The translations under genes were made by a program, and so were the position numbers. The notes beneath the pieces were generated by a model. It was not told the origin of the DNA. It saw only the letters and a list, made by a program, of their open reading frames with translations, and made no database searches. Below are positions 51,473-61,152 of a stretch of 64,000 nt of DNA, piece by piece. Source of the DNA: JBMORL01 sp049322335 (GTDB lineage Bacteria; Bacteroidota; Bacteroidia; Flavobacteriales_D; UBA2798); contig JBMORL010000048.1 of NCBI GenBank assembly GCA_049322335.1, positions 1 through 64,000 on the forward strand. The letters are read 5' to 3'. Each line of letters starts with the position of its first letter. The stretch's first letter is position 1.

Positions 51473-51670
51473 TTACCCGGAAATTTTTTTAACCATTACC
51501 GCCACGGGACCTTTTTTAGCTTCCTGGATTTCAAATTCCACCCGGTCATCGTTTTTTACCGGTTCGGTTAGACCGCTGGCAGCCACGTAGATTTCCTGCC
51601 CGGTATCATCCACTTTGATGAAACCGAATTTGTTTTTTTCATTGTAAAATTTCACTGTTCCTGTTGGCAT
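51473..51670 (-). CDS. cold-shock-domain protein
   Basis: 65 residues, a single CSD. RNA-binding motifs KFGFIKV (RNP1) and EIYVAAS (RNP2; the consensus has a Phe/His here). Starts MPTGTVKFYNEKN. Binds single-stranded nucleic acid and helps RNA melting. RNP2 differs from the common D-I-F-V-H-x-S, suggesting a variant binding face. First gene of the minus-strand block. Confidence 0.92.
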   Translation of the reverse strand: MPTGTVKFYNEKNKFGFIKVDDTGQEIYVAASGLTEPVKNDDRVEFEIQEAKKGPVAVMVKKISG

Positions 51671-51725
51671 ACGGCCTCCTTTCTGAGAATGGATTCCAAG
51701 ATACTGATTTTTTCCGGTACTGTTC

Positions 51726-51733
51726 TATATTTG
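51726..51733 (+). promoter_or_regulatory. -7 element TATATTTG
   Basis: A perfect match to the Bacteroidota -7 consensus TAnnTTTG, 13 bases before the ATG at 51747. The expected TTTG about 19 bases upstream is only partly present (TTTTTTCC near 51708-51715). The short leader would leave the 51747 transcript nearly leaderless. Confidence 0.4.
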
Positions 51734-51746
51734 CATATAGAAAGCC

Positions 51747-52616
51747 ATGAAAAAATCCTTTTTCCTGTTTATTCCCTTTTTATTTCCTCCTTTTGTTTCG
51801 GGAGGCGAATACTCTTTATTGAAAAAAGCAGATACAGAAAACCGTTTTTATCTTACCTGGGGATACAACCGTTCGCAGTTCTCTAAAAGTGATATTGAAA
51901 TACAGGGCGATGGCTATCAGTTTACATTGCATGATGTGGTGGCTAAAGACCGGCCATCACCTTTCGAAGCCAAGGTCTATTTCAACCCTTCAAAACTTTC
52001 TATCCCCCAGTTTAATATCCGGGGAGGTTACTTCATCAACAAAAACTTTTCGGTTTCAGCCGGCTACGACCATATGAAATATGTATTGGTAAACGACCAG
52101 CAGGCTCTTATCAGCGGCAGCATCGACAGCTCTGCTTCCGCCACCTATGCCGGGGTATATGATCAATCTCCGGTAAATATCACACGCGATTTTCTGTTAT
52201 ACGAACATACCAACGGATGTAATTATATCAGTACAGAAGCTGATTTTTATGCCTATCCCTGGATATCTCCCAATAAAAAACATTCTCTTTCACTGCATGC
52301 GGGATGGGGAATCGGGATTATGATTCCCCGCAGTGATGTTTCGGTGTTTGGAGTACAGGGAGCGAATCTTTTTCACCTGGCCGGATATGGAACAGCTGTA
52401 TCGGCAGGAATAAAATTTGTTTTTTTCCGTAATTTCTTTTTCCAGGTGATAGCAAAAGGCGGATACATTTCTCTTCCCGATGTGCTCACCTACAAAAGTG
52501 AAAACACCAAAGCTTCGCAAAAATTCTGGTTCACCCAGGAGATTTGTAATTTAGGTTTTCATTTTAACCTTTTCAGCAGGTCGACTAACGGTACGCGAAC
52601 TGATGCAGAAAAATAA
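51747..52616 (+). CDS. outer-membrane beta-barrel protein, hypothetical
   Basis: 289 residues. Signal peptide MKKSFFLFIPFLFPPFVSGG. The mature chain is strand-rich with many Tyr/Phe/Gly alternations (FYLTWGYNRSQFS, FNIRGGYFINKNFSVSAGYDH, FFQVIAKGGYISLPDV) and a barrel-like end (CNLGFHFNLF) before an unusual Ser/Thr/Asp-rich tail. No family recognised. It overlaps the next gene by 14 bases. Confidence 0.72.
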   Translation: MKKSFFLFIPFLFPPFVSGGEYSLLKKADTENRFYLTWGYNRSQFSKSDIEIQGDGYQFTLHDVVAKDRPSPFEAKVYFNPSKLSIPQFNIRGGYFINKNFSVSAGYDHMKYVLVNDQQALISGSIDSSASATYAGVYDQSPVNITRDFLLYEHTNGCNYISTEADFYAYPWISPNKKHSLSLHAGWGIGIMIPRSDVSVFGVQGANLFHLAGYGTAVSAGIKFVFFRNFFFQVIAKGGYISLPDVLTYKSENTKASQKFWFTQEICNLGFHFNLFSRSTNGTRTDAEK

Positions 52617-53046
52617 TACCGTTATTAGAAAAGCTGTTGCGTCAGATGCAGGGGAAATTCACCGGTTAACCCAAGAACTGGAACAAACTTCTGTCCCGGT
52701 TGAAATATTCACGGAGGTGTTTTTTACCAACCTGGGGAACAAAAGCATCTTTTATTTTGTTTCCGAAGAAAACGGGGTTATTACCGGTTTTGTCAGTCTG
52801 CATATCCAGGTGCTGCTGCATCATTGGGGCCGCGTGGCTGAAATACAGGAACTGGTGGTTCATCCCGGGTTCCGCAACCGCGAAACAGGAAAGCGGTTAC
52901 TGGAAACAGCTGTACAAACTGCACGCGATCAGCATTGCGAACTGATAGAACTGGCTGCCAATATACGAAGGGAAAAAGCACATGCCTTTTACCTGAAAAA
53001 CGGATTTTTCAAAACGCATTTTAAATTCACTTTCGCTTTGAAATAA
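52603..53046 (+). CDS. GNAT-family N-acetyltransferase
   Basis: 147 residues. The acetyl-CoA fold is shown by VRKAV-like start NTVIRKAVASDAGEIHRL, then VAEIQELVVHPGFRNRETGKRLLETA (motif A, with R-x-x-G-x-G/K-like RNRETGK) and AHAFYLKNGFFKTHFKF (motif B). Substrate unknown. Begins within the end of the outer-membrane gene, an ATG coupled by 14-base overlap. Confidence 0.87.
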   Translation: MQKNNTVIRKAVASDAGEIHRLTQELEQTSVPVEIFTEVFFTNLGNKSIFYFVSEENGVITGFVSLHIQVLLHHWGRVAEIQELVVHPGFRNRETGKRLLETAVQTARDQHCELIELAANIRREKAHAFYLKNGFFKTHFKFTFALK

Positions 53047-53108
53047 GGCTGATTTCCCGGTACGGGTTATAAAAATATTCCTACTTTCGTTTATCTAAAA
53101 TCAAGATC

Positions 53109-54512
53109 ATGAATACCTATGACGTTGTTGTTATTGGCTCGGGCCCCGGTGGTTACGTTGCTGCTATCCGTTGTGCCCAACTGGGAATGAAAACCGCCAT
53201 CATCGAACGCTACAAAAGCCTGGGAGGAACCTGTTTGAACGTAGGGTGCATTCCTTCAAAAGCCCTGCTCGATTCTTCCGAACATTTTCATAATGCCACA
53301 CATAATTTTAAAGAACACGGAATCCTTGCAAAAGACCTGAAAGTGGATCTTCCGCAAATGATCAAAAGAAAAAATGATGTGGTTACACAAACTGTGGCTG
53401 GCATCAATTTCCTGATGAAAAAAAATAAAATTGGTGTGTATACCGGCCATGGCTCATTCCAAACCAAAAACCTCATCGATATAAAAGATGAAAAAGGAAA
53501 TACAACCACTATCGAAACCAAAAGAACAATCATCGCCACCGGTTCGAAACCTTCCACATTGCCGGGAATTGAAATCGATAAAAAAAGAATCATTACTTCC
53601 ACCGAAGCATTAAACCTAACTGAGGTTCCCAAACACCTTATCGTTATCGGTGGCGGAGTGATCGGCCTGGAATTAGGTTCTGTGTATGCGCGTCTTGGCG
53701 CAAAAGTTTCAGTGGTCGAGTATTCCAATGCCATTATCGGGATGATGGACAGCACCCTCGGAAAAGAATTACAGAAATGCCTTACCAAACTCGGATTTGA
53801 ATTTTTTCTCTCGCATAAAGTAAAGGGCGCCAAAAACAACGGAAAAGAAGTGGTGGTAAAAGCTGATAACGCTAAAGGAGAAGAAGTAGAATTTAAAGGT
53901 GATTACTGCCTGGTTGCTGTAGGAAGAAAACCTTATACCGATGGGCTTGGATTGGATAAAGCCGGAGTAAAAACCGATGAGCGCGGAAGAGTGATTACAG
54001 ACGACCACCTGAAAACTAACGTAGAGGGGATTTACGCTATTGGTGATGTGGTGAAAGGAGCCATGCTGGCCCACAAAGCCGAAGAAGAGGGTGTTTATGT
54101 AGCCGAACAAATGGCCGGTCAAAAACCACACATGAATTACCTGCTCATTCCGGGAGTGGTGTACACGTGGCCCGAAGTGGCTGCTGTGGGATATACCGAA
54201 GAAGAACTGAAAAAAGCAGGACGCGAATATAAAACAGGACAATTCCCCTTTAAAGCCAGTGGACGCGCAAGAGCCAGTATGGATATTGACGGATTAATAA
54301 AAGTAATTGCTGATAAATCTACCGATGAAGTATTGGGAGTACACATGATCGGCCCGCGTGCAGCCGACATGATTGCCGAAGCGGTAGTGGCTATGGAATT
54401 CCGTGCATCAGCAGAAGACATAGGAAGAATCTGTCATGCCCACCCTACTTTTACTGAAGCGATTAAAGAAGCTGCTCTGGATGCTACCGGTAAGAGAGCG
54501 TTGCATATTTAG
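53109..54512 (+). CDS. lpdA: dihydrolipoyl dehydrogenase
   Basis: 467 residues. FAD loop VVIGSGPGGYVAAI, redox disulfide Cys42/Cys47 (GGTCLNVGCIPSK), NAD loop IGGGVIGLELGSVYARLG, and the C-terminal His-Glu pair in CHAHPTFTEAIKEA. Reoxidises lipoamide of pyruvate, 2-oxoglutarate or glycine-cleavage complexes. The mono-cistronic look (62-base gap before, 169 after) suggests a shared E3. The gap after it holds a short AT-rich tract without a gene. Confidence 0.97.
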   Translation: MNTYDVVVIGSGPGGYVAAIRCAQLGMKTAIIERYKSLGGTCLNVGCIPSKALLDSSEHFHNATHNFKEHGILAKDLKVDLPQMIKRKNDVVTQTVAGINFLMKKNKIGVYTGHGSFQTKNLIDIKDEKGNTTTIETKRTIIATGSKPSTLPGIEIDKKRIITSTEALNLTEVPKHLIVIGGGVIGLELGSVYARLGAKVSVVEYSNAIIGMMDSTLGKELQKCLTKLGFEFFLSHKVKGAKNNGKEVVVKADNAKGEEVEFKGDYCLVAVGRKPYTDGLGLDKAGVKTDERGRVITDDHLKTNVEGIYAIGDVVKGAMLAHKAEEEGVYVAEQMAGQKPHMNYLLIPGVVYTWPEVAAVGYTEEELKKAGREYKTGQFPFKASGRARASMDIDGLIKVIADKSTDEVLGVHMIGPRAADMIAEAVVAMEFRASAEDIGRICHAHPTFTEAIKEAALDATGKRALHI

Positions 54513-54681
54513 GAATGGGGTTATTGAGTAATTAAGCCTGTAAGATTATTTGGTTTTTAGTGAACAGGATTAAGATTTTTTGGATGAACAAACTTGAAGA
54601 ATTAATCGCCCGGCAAAAGCCGGAGAAATCATAAAACTACTCCAACCCCTCTTTACTAAATAACTTAATATACTCAATAAC

Positions 54682-55695
54682 TTGCCACAAAAAACCGCCA
54701 TCCTCCTCATCAATCTCGGAACGCCAAAGTCTCCGTCTGTAAAGCATGTGCGTCAATACCTGACAGAATTTCTCAATGATCCGAGAGTGATAGACATTCA
54801 TCCGCTGAAAAGATTTTTTCTTGTTAATGGAATTATTATTCCGTTCCGCGCATCCAAATCAGCAAAAATTTATAAAAAACTGTGGACAAAAGAAGGTTCT
54901 CCGTTACTTCTCTATGGCGAAAAAGTAAAGACACTGCTGCAGCAATCCCTGGGTAGTGAGTTTCATGTGGAGCTGGCCATGCGTTACCAGGAACCTTCGC
55001 TCAACAATGTGCTGGAGAAAATGAGAAAAATGAATTTTACAAAAATCGTTCTGCTCCCGTTATTTCCGCAATATGCTTCTTCTTCCACCGGTTCTGCCGT
55101 AGAAAAAGCCATGAGCATTATCAAAAAATGGTGGGTGATACCGGAAATAGAAATCATTTCACAGTTTTATGATCATCCTTTGTTTTCGAAAACATTTGCT
55201 GAAATTGCAAAAAAATATTCTCCCGAAAGTTTTGATCATGTATTGTTCAGCTTTCATGGTTTGCCGGTAAGGCAACTGGATAAGGTGTATTTTGACAACA
55301 AACCCTGTAGCGACCATAATTGCGAAAAGGAAGTAAACGAAGAAAACAAATTTTGCTACAAAGCTACCTGTTATGCTACGGCAAGAATGATTGCGGCTGA
55401 ATTAAATCTGTCACCGGAAAAATATTCGGTAGCTTTTCAATCGCGGCTGGGAAAAGATCCCTGGGTGGAGCCGTTTAGCGACATCGTGATTGCAGATATG
55501 CCGAAAAAAGGAATTAAAAAACTCCTGGTTTTTTCTCCCGCTTTTATAGCCGATTGCCTGGAAACAACCATAGAAATAGGTGACGAATACACACACCTCT
55601 TTAAAGAAAACGGAGGGGAAAAATTACAATTGGTAGAAAGTCTCAACGATCATCCCGGGTTTGTACAAATGCTCCGGGAGTTAGTTCTTCATTAA
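54682..55695 (+). CDS. hemH: ferrochelatase
   Basis: 337 residues. Inserts iron into protoporphyrin IX. Starts at TTG 54682 (MPQKTAILLINLGTPKSPSV); no ATG is near the family N-terminus. Signature HVLFSFHGLPVRQLD, with metal-site His192, then CYKATCYATARMIAAEL and VAFQSRLGKDPWVEP, plus FSPAFIADCLETTIEIG. Ends overlapping the convergent T9SS gene by 15 bases. Confidence 0.93.
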   Translation: MPQKTAILLINLGTPKSPSVKHVRQYLTEFLNDPRVIDIHPLKRFFLVNGIIIPFRASKSAKIYKKLWTKEGSPLLLYGEKVKTLLQQSLGSEFHVELAMRYQEPSLNNVLEKMRKMNFTKIVLLPLFPQYASSSTGSAVEKAMSIIKKWWVIPEIEIISQFYDHPLFSKTFAEIAKKYSPESFDHVLFSFHGLPVRQLDKVYFDNKPCSDHNCEKEVNEENKFCYKATCYATARMIAAELNLSPEKYSVAFQSRLGKDPWVEPFSDIVIADMPKKGIKKLLVFSPAFIADCLETTIEIGDEYTHLFKENGGEKLQLVESLNDHPGFVQMLRELVLH

Positions 55696-57528
55696 CGCCT
55701 GTGCACTGATCAGTTTCCCCGATTTATCCTTCACATTCACAAAATAAACTCCTTTTTCCAGAACTTCTGTTTTCAGAACGTGTTTGTTAATTCCTTCGGC
55801 AATACTGATTTGTTCGGAAGAAACTTTTTTACCGGTTACATCCACCACTTCAATCATTACCTTTTCATTTTCCTCGCTGAAAATTTCAAGCATAAAGTTA
55901 TCGGAAGACGGATTGGGATAAGCGGCACCGGCATAAATAGCCTGCGGTTTGAATTCAACGGCTATAGTTTTACTGGTAGTGGTTCTGCCATCAATGTCTG
56001 TTTGACGAAGGCGATAGTAATTGGTGCCCGGCAAAGGAAGTTCATCAAAATATTCGTATTCGAGCAATGTAGTGCTGTTCATTGCTCCGTCAATTACAGC
56101 AATATCATAAAAATGTTCTCCGTCAGCAGATTTTTCAATGGTAAAAAAATCATTGTCTTTTTCAGATAACGTGGCCCACTGCAATACATTTTTTGTTTCC
56201 AGTGAGTTTCCGCGGAATTCCAGCAGTTCAATGGGAAGCGGAGTACAATCAAGAGAGGCACCACCACTAAGTGTCCAGCTTAATGTGAATGGAGAACCTG
56301 ATACCGCAAAATTATCCACCAGCAGAACATAAATTTCACCGGCCAATACATTAACGTGATTGATCCATCTGTCACCAAAAGCATTTTCAGAATTATCTCC
56401 TGATGCATTATATGAGCCCGTGTTTCCTCCACCGGCAGCATACGAACAGCGAATAGGCGCAGTTGTGGGAGGACAGGTTATTGTAACCATTGGTCCCCAC
56501 AATGCAAAATCATAATCATCGGTACCATTGGCAGGAGAAATAATAAACTCAAGTGTTCCATTGGAAGAAGGAGAAAAATAATACCAGGATGACTGGTTTT
56601 CACCACCCAAACATCCCTGGTTACCGGCATTCAGGTCTGCTGTTGCTCCTGCACCGGAACTATTACCTGCAAATGAATTACTATTACAAACTGTCGGGGC
56701 ACCGGTACAATCTTCAGAAGATGATCCCGGGGCCGCTGGTGTTGCACAAGCTGCACATGAAATATTTGCTGACCAGCCAGCGCGTACAGTAGTACCATCT
56801 GAACGGAAACGAAATGTCAGGCAGCCGGTGGTATTGGCAGTAGTAGCTGTTATTGCATTGGGTAAAGTAGTGTTATGTAACACCTGCATTTGTGTGGAAT
56901 TGATGGTGGGGCCATCATACACATATAAAAAATCGTATTCTGCTTCTGTATTAAACGAAGTAAATGAAGCAGTGATACACTGGCCTGCTACAGAAGGACA
57001 ATAGGTGGTAACACGGTTTTCATTATTGGCATAGTTTCCACCTGCTCCGCCTGAGTCGGTGAATACTGATGCGCAGGTAGTAATTGTTGCATCAACCACA
57101 CAAATATTTCCCGTCATATTCGCACCACCTCCATTAATTCTTGTTACACGGATATAATACAATGAGCCGGGTGTGGTTTGAAAAGTGACTGTTTCTCCCA
57201 CTCCGGCTCCTCCTGCATTTACACAAGCTACCTGTGCGCCTCCGCAGGCAGTATATACCGAAAGGCCAAGATTGGCATTAGTGGTAGCAGTTATTGTTGT
57301 TGCATTGGAAGTAGCTACGAATGAAAACCAACCGTCACGGGTTACACCGTGGCATGAAGGAGCCGCCACTTCCGTTCCCCACGCTCCGTTTACGTTATAG
57401 GCGGTGTTGATACAAGCCGCATTTACTGCAAGAGGCGGTGCGGTCCCACATAAATCGGTTTGTGCACGCGAAATATTGGCAGTAAAAAACGCCAAAAACA
57501 AAAAAACAGGTGAGTAAAGTTTTTTCAT
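55681..57528 (-). CDS. T9SS-exported protein with CUB domain
   Basis: 615 residues. Signal peptide (FLAFFTANISRAQ) then DLCGTAPPLAVNAACINTAYN. A beta-sandwich (DGWFSFVATSN) is followed near 150-260 by a CUB domain (TDSGGAGGNYANNENRVTTYCP...DFLYVYDGP...LTFRFRSDG). A second sandwich has SSWYYFSPSSNG; then LPIELLEFRGN...YYRLRQTDIDGR, and a sorting domain AYPNPSSDNFMLEIF to SAQALMKN. Same plan as 10203 and 12322. The start lies two bases after the stop of the upstream small secreted gene. Confidence 0.85.
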   Translation of the reverse strand: MKKLYSPVFLFLAFFTANISRAQTDLCGTAPPLAVNAACINTAYNVNGAWGTEVAAPSCHGVTRDGWFSFVATSNATTITATTNANLGLSVYTACGGAQVACVNAGGAGVGETVTFQTTPGSLYYIRVTRINGGGANMTGNICVVDATITTCASVFTDSGGAGGNYANNENRVTTYCPSVAGQCITASFTSFNTEAEYDFLYVYDGPTINSTQMQVLHNTTLPNAITATTANTTGCLTFRFRSDGTTVRAGWSANISCAACATPAAPGSSSEDCTGAPTVCNSNSFAGNSSGAGATADLNAGNQGCLGGENQSSWYYFSPSSNGTLEFIISPANGTDDYDFALWGPMVTITCPPTTAPIRCSYAAGGGNTGSYNASGDNSENAFGDRWINHVNVLAGEIYVLLVDNFAVSGSPFTLSWTLSGGASLDCTPLPIELLEFRGNSLETKNVLQWATLSEKDNDFFTIEKSADGEHFYDIAVIDGAMNSTTLLEYEYFDELPLPGTNYYRLRQTDIDGRTTTSKTIAVEFKPQAIYAGAAYPNPSSDNFMLEIFSEENEKVMIEVVDVTGKKVSSEQISIAEGINKHVLKTEVLEKGVYFVNVKDKSGKLISAQALMKN

Positions 57529-57530
57529 AT

Positions 57531-57935
57531 TTATTCGTCTTTGGCTATTTGATACGGTGTTTTGAAAAGTAATTCATCCCTGGAAAGTAATACAAGCCTG
57601 AAACCATATTTTTCAAATGTATGATCGAAGCGTTCGGATTTTTTTCTCAAATCTTCATACTTTGAAACATCAAAAGTGGTGAGATCGGCAGGAACACAAT
57701 CAACGCAACTTACAGGGATCAACTGGTAGGATTGTGTATAATAATACTCAATGGAGGTGAATTTTTGTGGGTCGGAAGCCTTAATATCCAGCAATTCCTG
57801 TTCTGTATAATGGTTCAGCAATCTTTTATCAAACCCGGAACCCAATGTTTCGTCAGTTTTTACTGCACCGGACTGCGAATACACCGAACCGGAAATAAAT
57901 AATCCCGAAAAAATAATTAGTAAAATTTTCTTCAT
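57531..57935 (-). CDS. small secreted protein upstream of a T9SS protein
   Basis: 134 residues. Signal peptide MKKILLIIFSGLFISGSVYSQ; the mature part has LNHYTEQELLDIKASDPQKFTSIEYYYTQSYQLIPVSCVDCVPAD and FDHTFEKYGFRLVLLSRDELLF. Not recognised. It is separated by 2 bases from the T9SS gene at 57528. Third example of the pair. C-V-D-C could form a disulfide or bind a metal. The 223 bases upstream hold nothing I can name. Confidence 0.65.
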   Translation of the reverse strand: MKKILLIIFSGLFISGSVYSQSGAVKTDETLGSGFDKRLLNHYTEQELLDIKASDPQKFTSIEYYYTQSYQLIPVSCVDCVPADLTTFDVSKYEDLRKKSERFDHTFEKYGFRLVLLSRDELLFKTPYQIAKDE

Positions 57936-58158
57936 AGCGTCTTAAAGTTGTGCTTTTGACGTATTAAATGTAAAAAAAGTTGCTATTACAACGAAATTAA
58001 TTTTGACAAACTTTAGGTTTCCTTATGTAAAAGGATGATTTAAAAGTGATTATATTTTTCCGGTGAATTATAAATAGTTGAAAATCAAATATTTAAAAGT
58101 GTGCTGGGAATTTTAATGAAAATACGAAAATTTGTGAGTTAATTGTCTCCGAATTGCC

Positions 58159-59283
58159 ATGCTGCCTTTTTACGACTTTTTTGCCGGTGCCTGCTTTATC
58201 CATAACGGCCATTCCAATGGGTGGAAAAAGCCTGTTGTGTTGGCTGGCAATGAGTCGTGTCGTCCCGGTTTTCTTCAGGATGAATACTGTTTTGGATTTA
58301 TCACTTACGATTTCAAAAACCAGGCAGAATCACTGGTTTCAAAAAATCCCGATTACCTGTCATTCGGTGAACCATTGAAATTTTTTAAAGCTGAATTTGC
58401 TTCCCAATATAACGGAGATTTTATTCTTCCGCAAACTCCTCCTTCATTATCCCTTTCTTCCATTCAATGCCGGACTTCCCGTGAAGAATATATTTTTCGT
58501 GTGAATGAATTGAAAAAGCATATTCAGCTGGGCAATACTTATGAATTGAATTATTGTGTGGAATTTTTTGCCGAAGAGGCAGAAATTGATCCTGTATCCG
58601 TTTTCGGAAAACTGAATGCTATGGCTAAAGCTCCCTGGTCGTGCCTGCTGAAATACGGTGAACGTTATTTGATTTCAGCCAGTCCCGAATGTTTCCTTAA
58701 AAAAAGAGGAGATAAAATCAGCAGCCATCCTATCAAAGGCACCGCTCCAAGAGGAATAGCTGCTATTGAAGACGAAAAATTAAAACGATACCTGGAAAAT
58801 GATCCCAAGGAAAAAAGTGAAAATATCATGATCACCGACCTGGTAAGAAACGACCTTTCCAAAATAGCGGAAAAAGGCACGGTGAAAGTGGAAGAATTAT
58901 GTAAAGTATATTCTTTTGAAACGGTTCACCAGCTTATTTCAGAAGTGAGTTGCCGGTTAAAGCCGGGCGTTTCATTTGAAGAAATCATCCGTTCCACTTT
59001 CCCTATGGGATCAATGACCGGTGCGCCCAAAATCCGCAGTATGCAGCTGATCGATGAGCACGAAAACTTTTCACGGGGAATGTATTCCGGAACCTGCGGA
59101 TATTTTTCTCCTGATGGAGATTTTGACTTTAATGTGATTATCAGAAGTATTTTGTATAATCGTGAAAAAAAATACCTGTCGTTTCCGGTTGGCAGCGCTA
59201 TTACTGCCAAAAGCGACCCGGGAAAAGAATATGAAGAATGTATGCTGAAAGCCAAAGCCATGATTAATGCATTAACCACATGA
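58159..59283 (+). CDS. pabB: aminodeoxychorismate synthase component I
   Basis: 374 residues. Chorismate-utilising enzyme making 4-amino-4-deoxychorismate for folate. Core motifs: LISASPECFLKK, HPIKGTAPRG, ENIMITDLVRNDLSKIAEKGTV, FPMGSMTGAPKIRSMQLI, GYFSPDGDFDFNVIIRS. A short N-terminal part explains the reduced length relative to the ~450 residues of enteric PabB. The glutaminase partner pabA and lyase pabC are not adjacent. Its stop overlaps tilS by ATGA. Confidence 0.9.
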   Translation: MLPFYDFFAGACFIHNGHSNGWKKPVVLAGNESCRPGFLQDEYCFGFITYDFKNQAESLVSKNPDYLSFGEPLKFFKAEFASQYNGDFILPQTPPSLSLSSIQCRTSREEYIFRVNELKKHIQLGNTYELNYCVEFFAEEAEIDPVSVFGKLNAMAKAPWSCLLKYGERYLISASPECFLKKRGDKISSHPIKGTAPRGIAAIEDEKLKRYLENDPKEKSENIMITDLVRNDLSKIAEKGTVKVEELCKVYSFETVHQLISEVSCRLKPGVSFEEIIRSTFPMGSMTGAPKIRSMQLIDEHENFSRGMYSGTCGYFSPDGDFDFNVIIRSILYNREKKYLSFPVGSAITAKSDPGKEYEECMLKAKAMINALTT

Positions 59284-60593
59284 AAGAAAAATTCAGGGAA
59301 ATAGTAGACGTGGGAATTCCCGAGCTGGAGGAAAAAAAATTTTTACTGGCAGTAAGCGGAGGGATTGATTCGGTGGTATTGGCCCACTTGTTTTATGAAT
59401 CGCGGTTGAATTTTTCTATTGCCCATTTTAATTTTTCATTGCGGGGTGAAGAGTCTGATCGCGATGAACAGTTGGTTCAGCATCTGGCAGAAAACTATGA
59501 TGCCAGGTTCTTCATCCGGAAAGCGGATACTGTTGTTTATGCTGAAGAAAAAGGAATTTCCATACAAATGGCTGCGCGTGAATTGCGTTATGAATGGTTT
59601 TATGAATTATGCCGTCAAAACAAACTGGATTATATCGTAACCGCCCATCACCGCAACGACCAGGTGGAAACATTTTTCATTAACCTGGCCAGGGGCACCG
59701 GGATAGAAGGCCTTACCGGTATGAAAACCACCGATGGAAAATTATTCAGGCCCTTACTCGGATTTTCAAAACAGGAACTTGAAAACTATGCGCAAACCCA
59801 TCATTTATCCTGGCGTGACGATGAAAGCAATAATTCTGTAAAATACCAGCGCAATAAAATAAGGCTTGATATTATTCCAAAACTGGAAGAGCTGAATTCC
59901 GCATTTATTCAAAATACGGCTGAATGTATGGAACGCCTTAATGCTGTTAATATCATCTACAAACAATTTGTAGAAGAAAAACGGCAGCAATTCGTGGTGA
60001 AAAATGATTTTGGCTGGGAAATCGACCTGCAACAACTGAAAAAGGAAAAAATTGCCATCCACCTGCTGTATGAAATGCTACGGCCCTACAACTTCCATTC
60101 AAAAACCGTAAAAGATATTTTTGAAGAAAGAAAAAAAGAAACCGGGAAAAAATTCTTCTCCACCACCCACCGGGTAGTTAATCATAGAGGCATTTTGCTT
60201 ATCACCAAACTGATTGCCGAAGACCTTGAAACTTTCCAGATTCACGAAAATGATGAAGAAGTGTTGTTCCCTGTAAAAATGAAAATTGAAAAATTGCCTA
60301 AGGGAGAAATTATCAAATCAGACAAAATTGTTCAGCTGGACTACGACAAGATCAGGTTCCCGGTAATGATACGTAAGTGGTACCGGGGCGACAGTTTTTT
60401 TCCGCTGGGTATGAAAGGAAGAAAAAAACTGAGTGATTTTTTTATCGACAATAAATATTCGCTGGTGGAAAAAGAAAATATTTATGTATTGGTTTCGGGC
60501 GACCAGGTGATTTGGGTAATAGGAAAACGGCTGGATGATCGTTTTAAAATTACTGAACAAACCTCCAACATTCTTCAACTTACTTTGCTTTAA
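59280..60593 (+). CDS. tilS: tRNA(Ile)-lysidine synthase
   Basis: 437 residues. P-loop SGGIDS (26-31), HFNFSLRGEESDRDE, TAHHRNDQVETFFINLARGTGIEGL, and SVKYQRNKIRLDIIP. The C-terminal TilS domain includes RKWYRGDSFFPLGMKGRKKLSDFFID. Modifies C34 of tRNA-Ile2 to lysidine so it reads AUA. Overlaps pabB by four bases. Confidence 0.96.
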   Translation: MKEKFREIVDVGIPELEEKKFLLAVSGGIDSVVLAHLFYESRLNFSIAHFNFSLRGEESDRDEQLVQHLAENYDARFFIRKADTVVYAEEKGISIQMAARELRYEWFYELCRQNKLDYIVTAHHRNDQVETFFINLARGTGIEGLTGMKTTDGKLFRPLLGFSKQELENYAQTHHLSWRDDESNNSVKYQRNKIRLDIIPKLEELNSAFIQNTAECMERLNAVNIIYKQFVEEKRQQFVVKNDFGWEIDLQQLKKEKIAIHLLYEMLRPYNFHSKTVKDIFEERKKETGKKFFSTTHRVVNHRGILLITKLIAEDLETFQIHENDEEVLFPVKMKIEKLPKGEIIKSDKIVQLDYDKIRFPVMIRKWYRGDSFFPLGMKGRKKLSDFFIDNKYSLVEKENIYVLVSGDQVIWVIGKRLDDRFKITEQTSNILQLTLL

Positions 60594-60767
60594 CCATTTA
60601 GCCTTCTTTCCAGGTTTAAAATTCAACTTATTACCTTCTTTTTACTGATGTGCAAATTTTCACGGAAAATTGAAATAAATGCGCACCCGGGGAACCCTTT
60701 ATCCGGAAAATTCGTATATTTATAGTATTCTCTCCTGCACCTATTTCACACCAAAAACCAGAAGCAT

Positions 60768-61061
60768 ATGGAAAAAACCATTACCCCTGTTCTTATTGCC
60801 AAAGAACAAGTAGCTACGCTGCGCTTCCCTGCAGACGAGATCTACTCCACCAAAGAGGAAAAGGCCGAATTACTCATTAAACTGAAGCGCGCCACCGCTT
60901 TGGGAAATATTGAGCACAATAAATGCCGCATCACTTTCAGGGATGACAAGGAAGTGAAACAGGTGGAAACCACGATCTGGGCCACCGGTGAGAAAAATAT
61001 CATTCTCAAACACGGAATGACTATTCCCATTCACAGAATTATTGATGTTAACTTTTTTTAA
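60768..61061 (+). CDS. small conserved-looking protein
   Basis: 97 residues, no signal. MEKTITPVLIAKEQVATLRFPADEIYSTKEEKAELLIKLKRAT, then NKCRITFRDDKEVKQVETTIWATGEKNIILKHGMTIPIHRIIDVNFF. The strand-rich end with TTIWATGEKNIILKHGMTIPIHRI reads like a small beta-barrel; it might bind nucleic acid, but I do not recognise a family. It stands alone, 174 bases after tilS. Confidence 0.65.
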   Translation: MEKTITPVLIAKEQVATLRFPADEIYSTKEEKAELLIKLKRATALGNIEHNKCRITFRDDKEVKQVETTIWATGEKNIILKHGMTIPIHRIIDVNFF

Positions 61062-61152
61062 GGGAAATAGAAATCCAAGAATCTTTTTTACTTTAAGGCC
61101 CCTTTACATACCAAAAGGCGGTATTTTTGGTTGAGTTTAAAAAAGATTACGC

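Noticed and set aside
53288..53839. 183-codon minus-strand frame opposite lpdA
   Set aside because: Antisense shadow of a fully intact gene, no independent features.
54583..54633. Mini-frame MNKLEELIARQKPEKS in the lpdA-hemH gap
   Set aside because: Only 16 codons; it might be a relic of a repeat-associated gene, but there is not enough sequence to support a feature.
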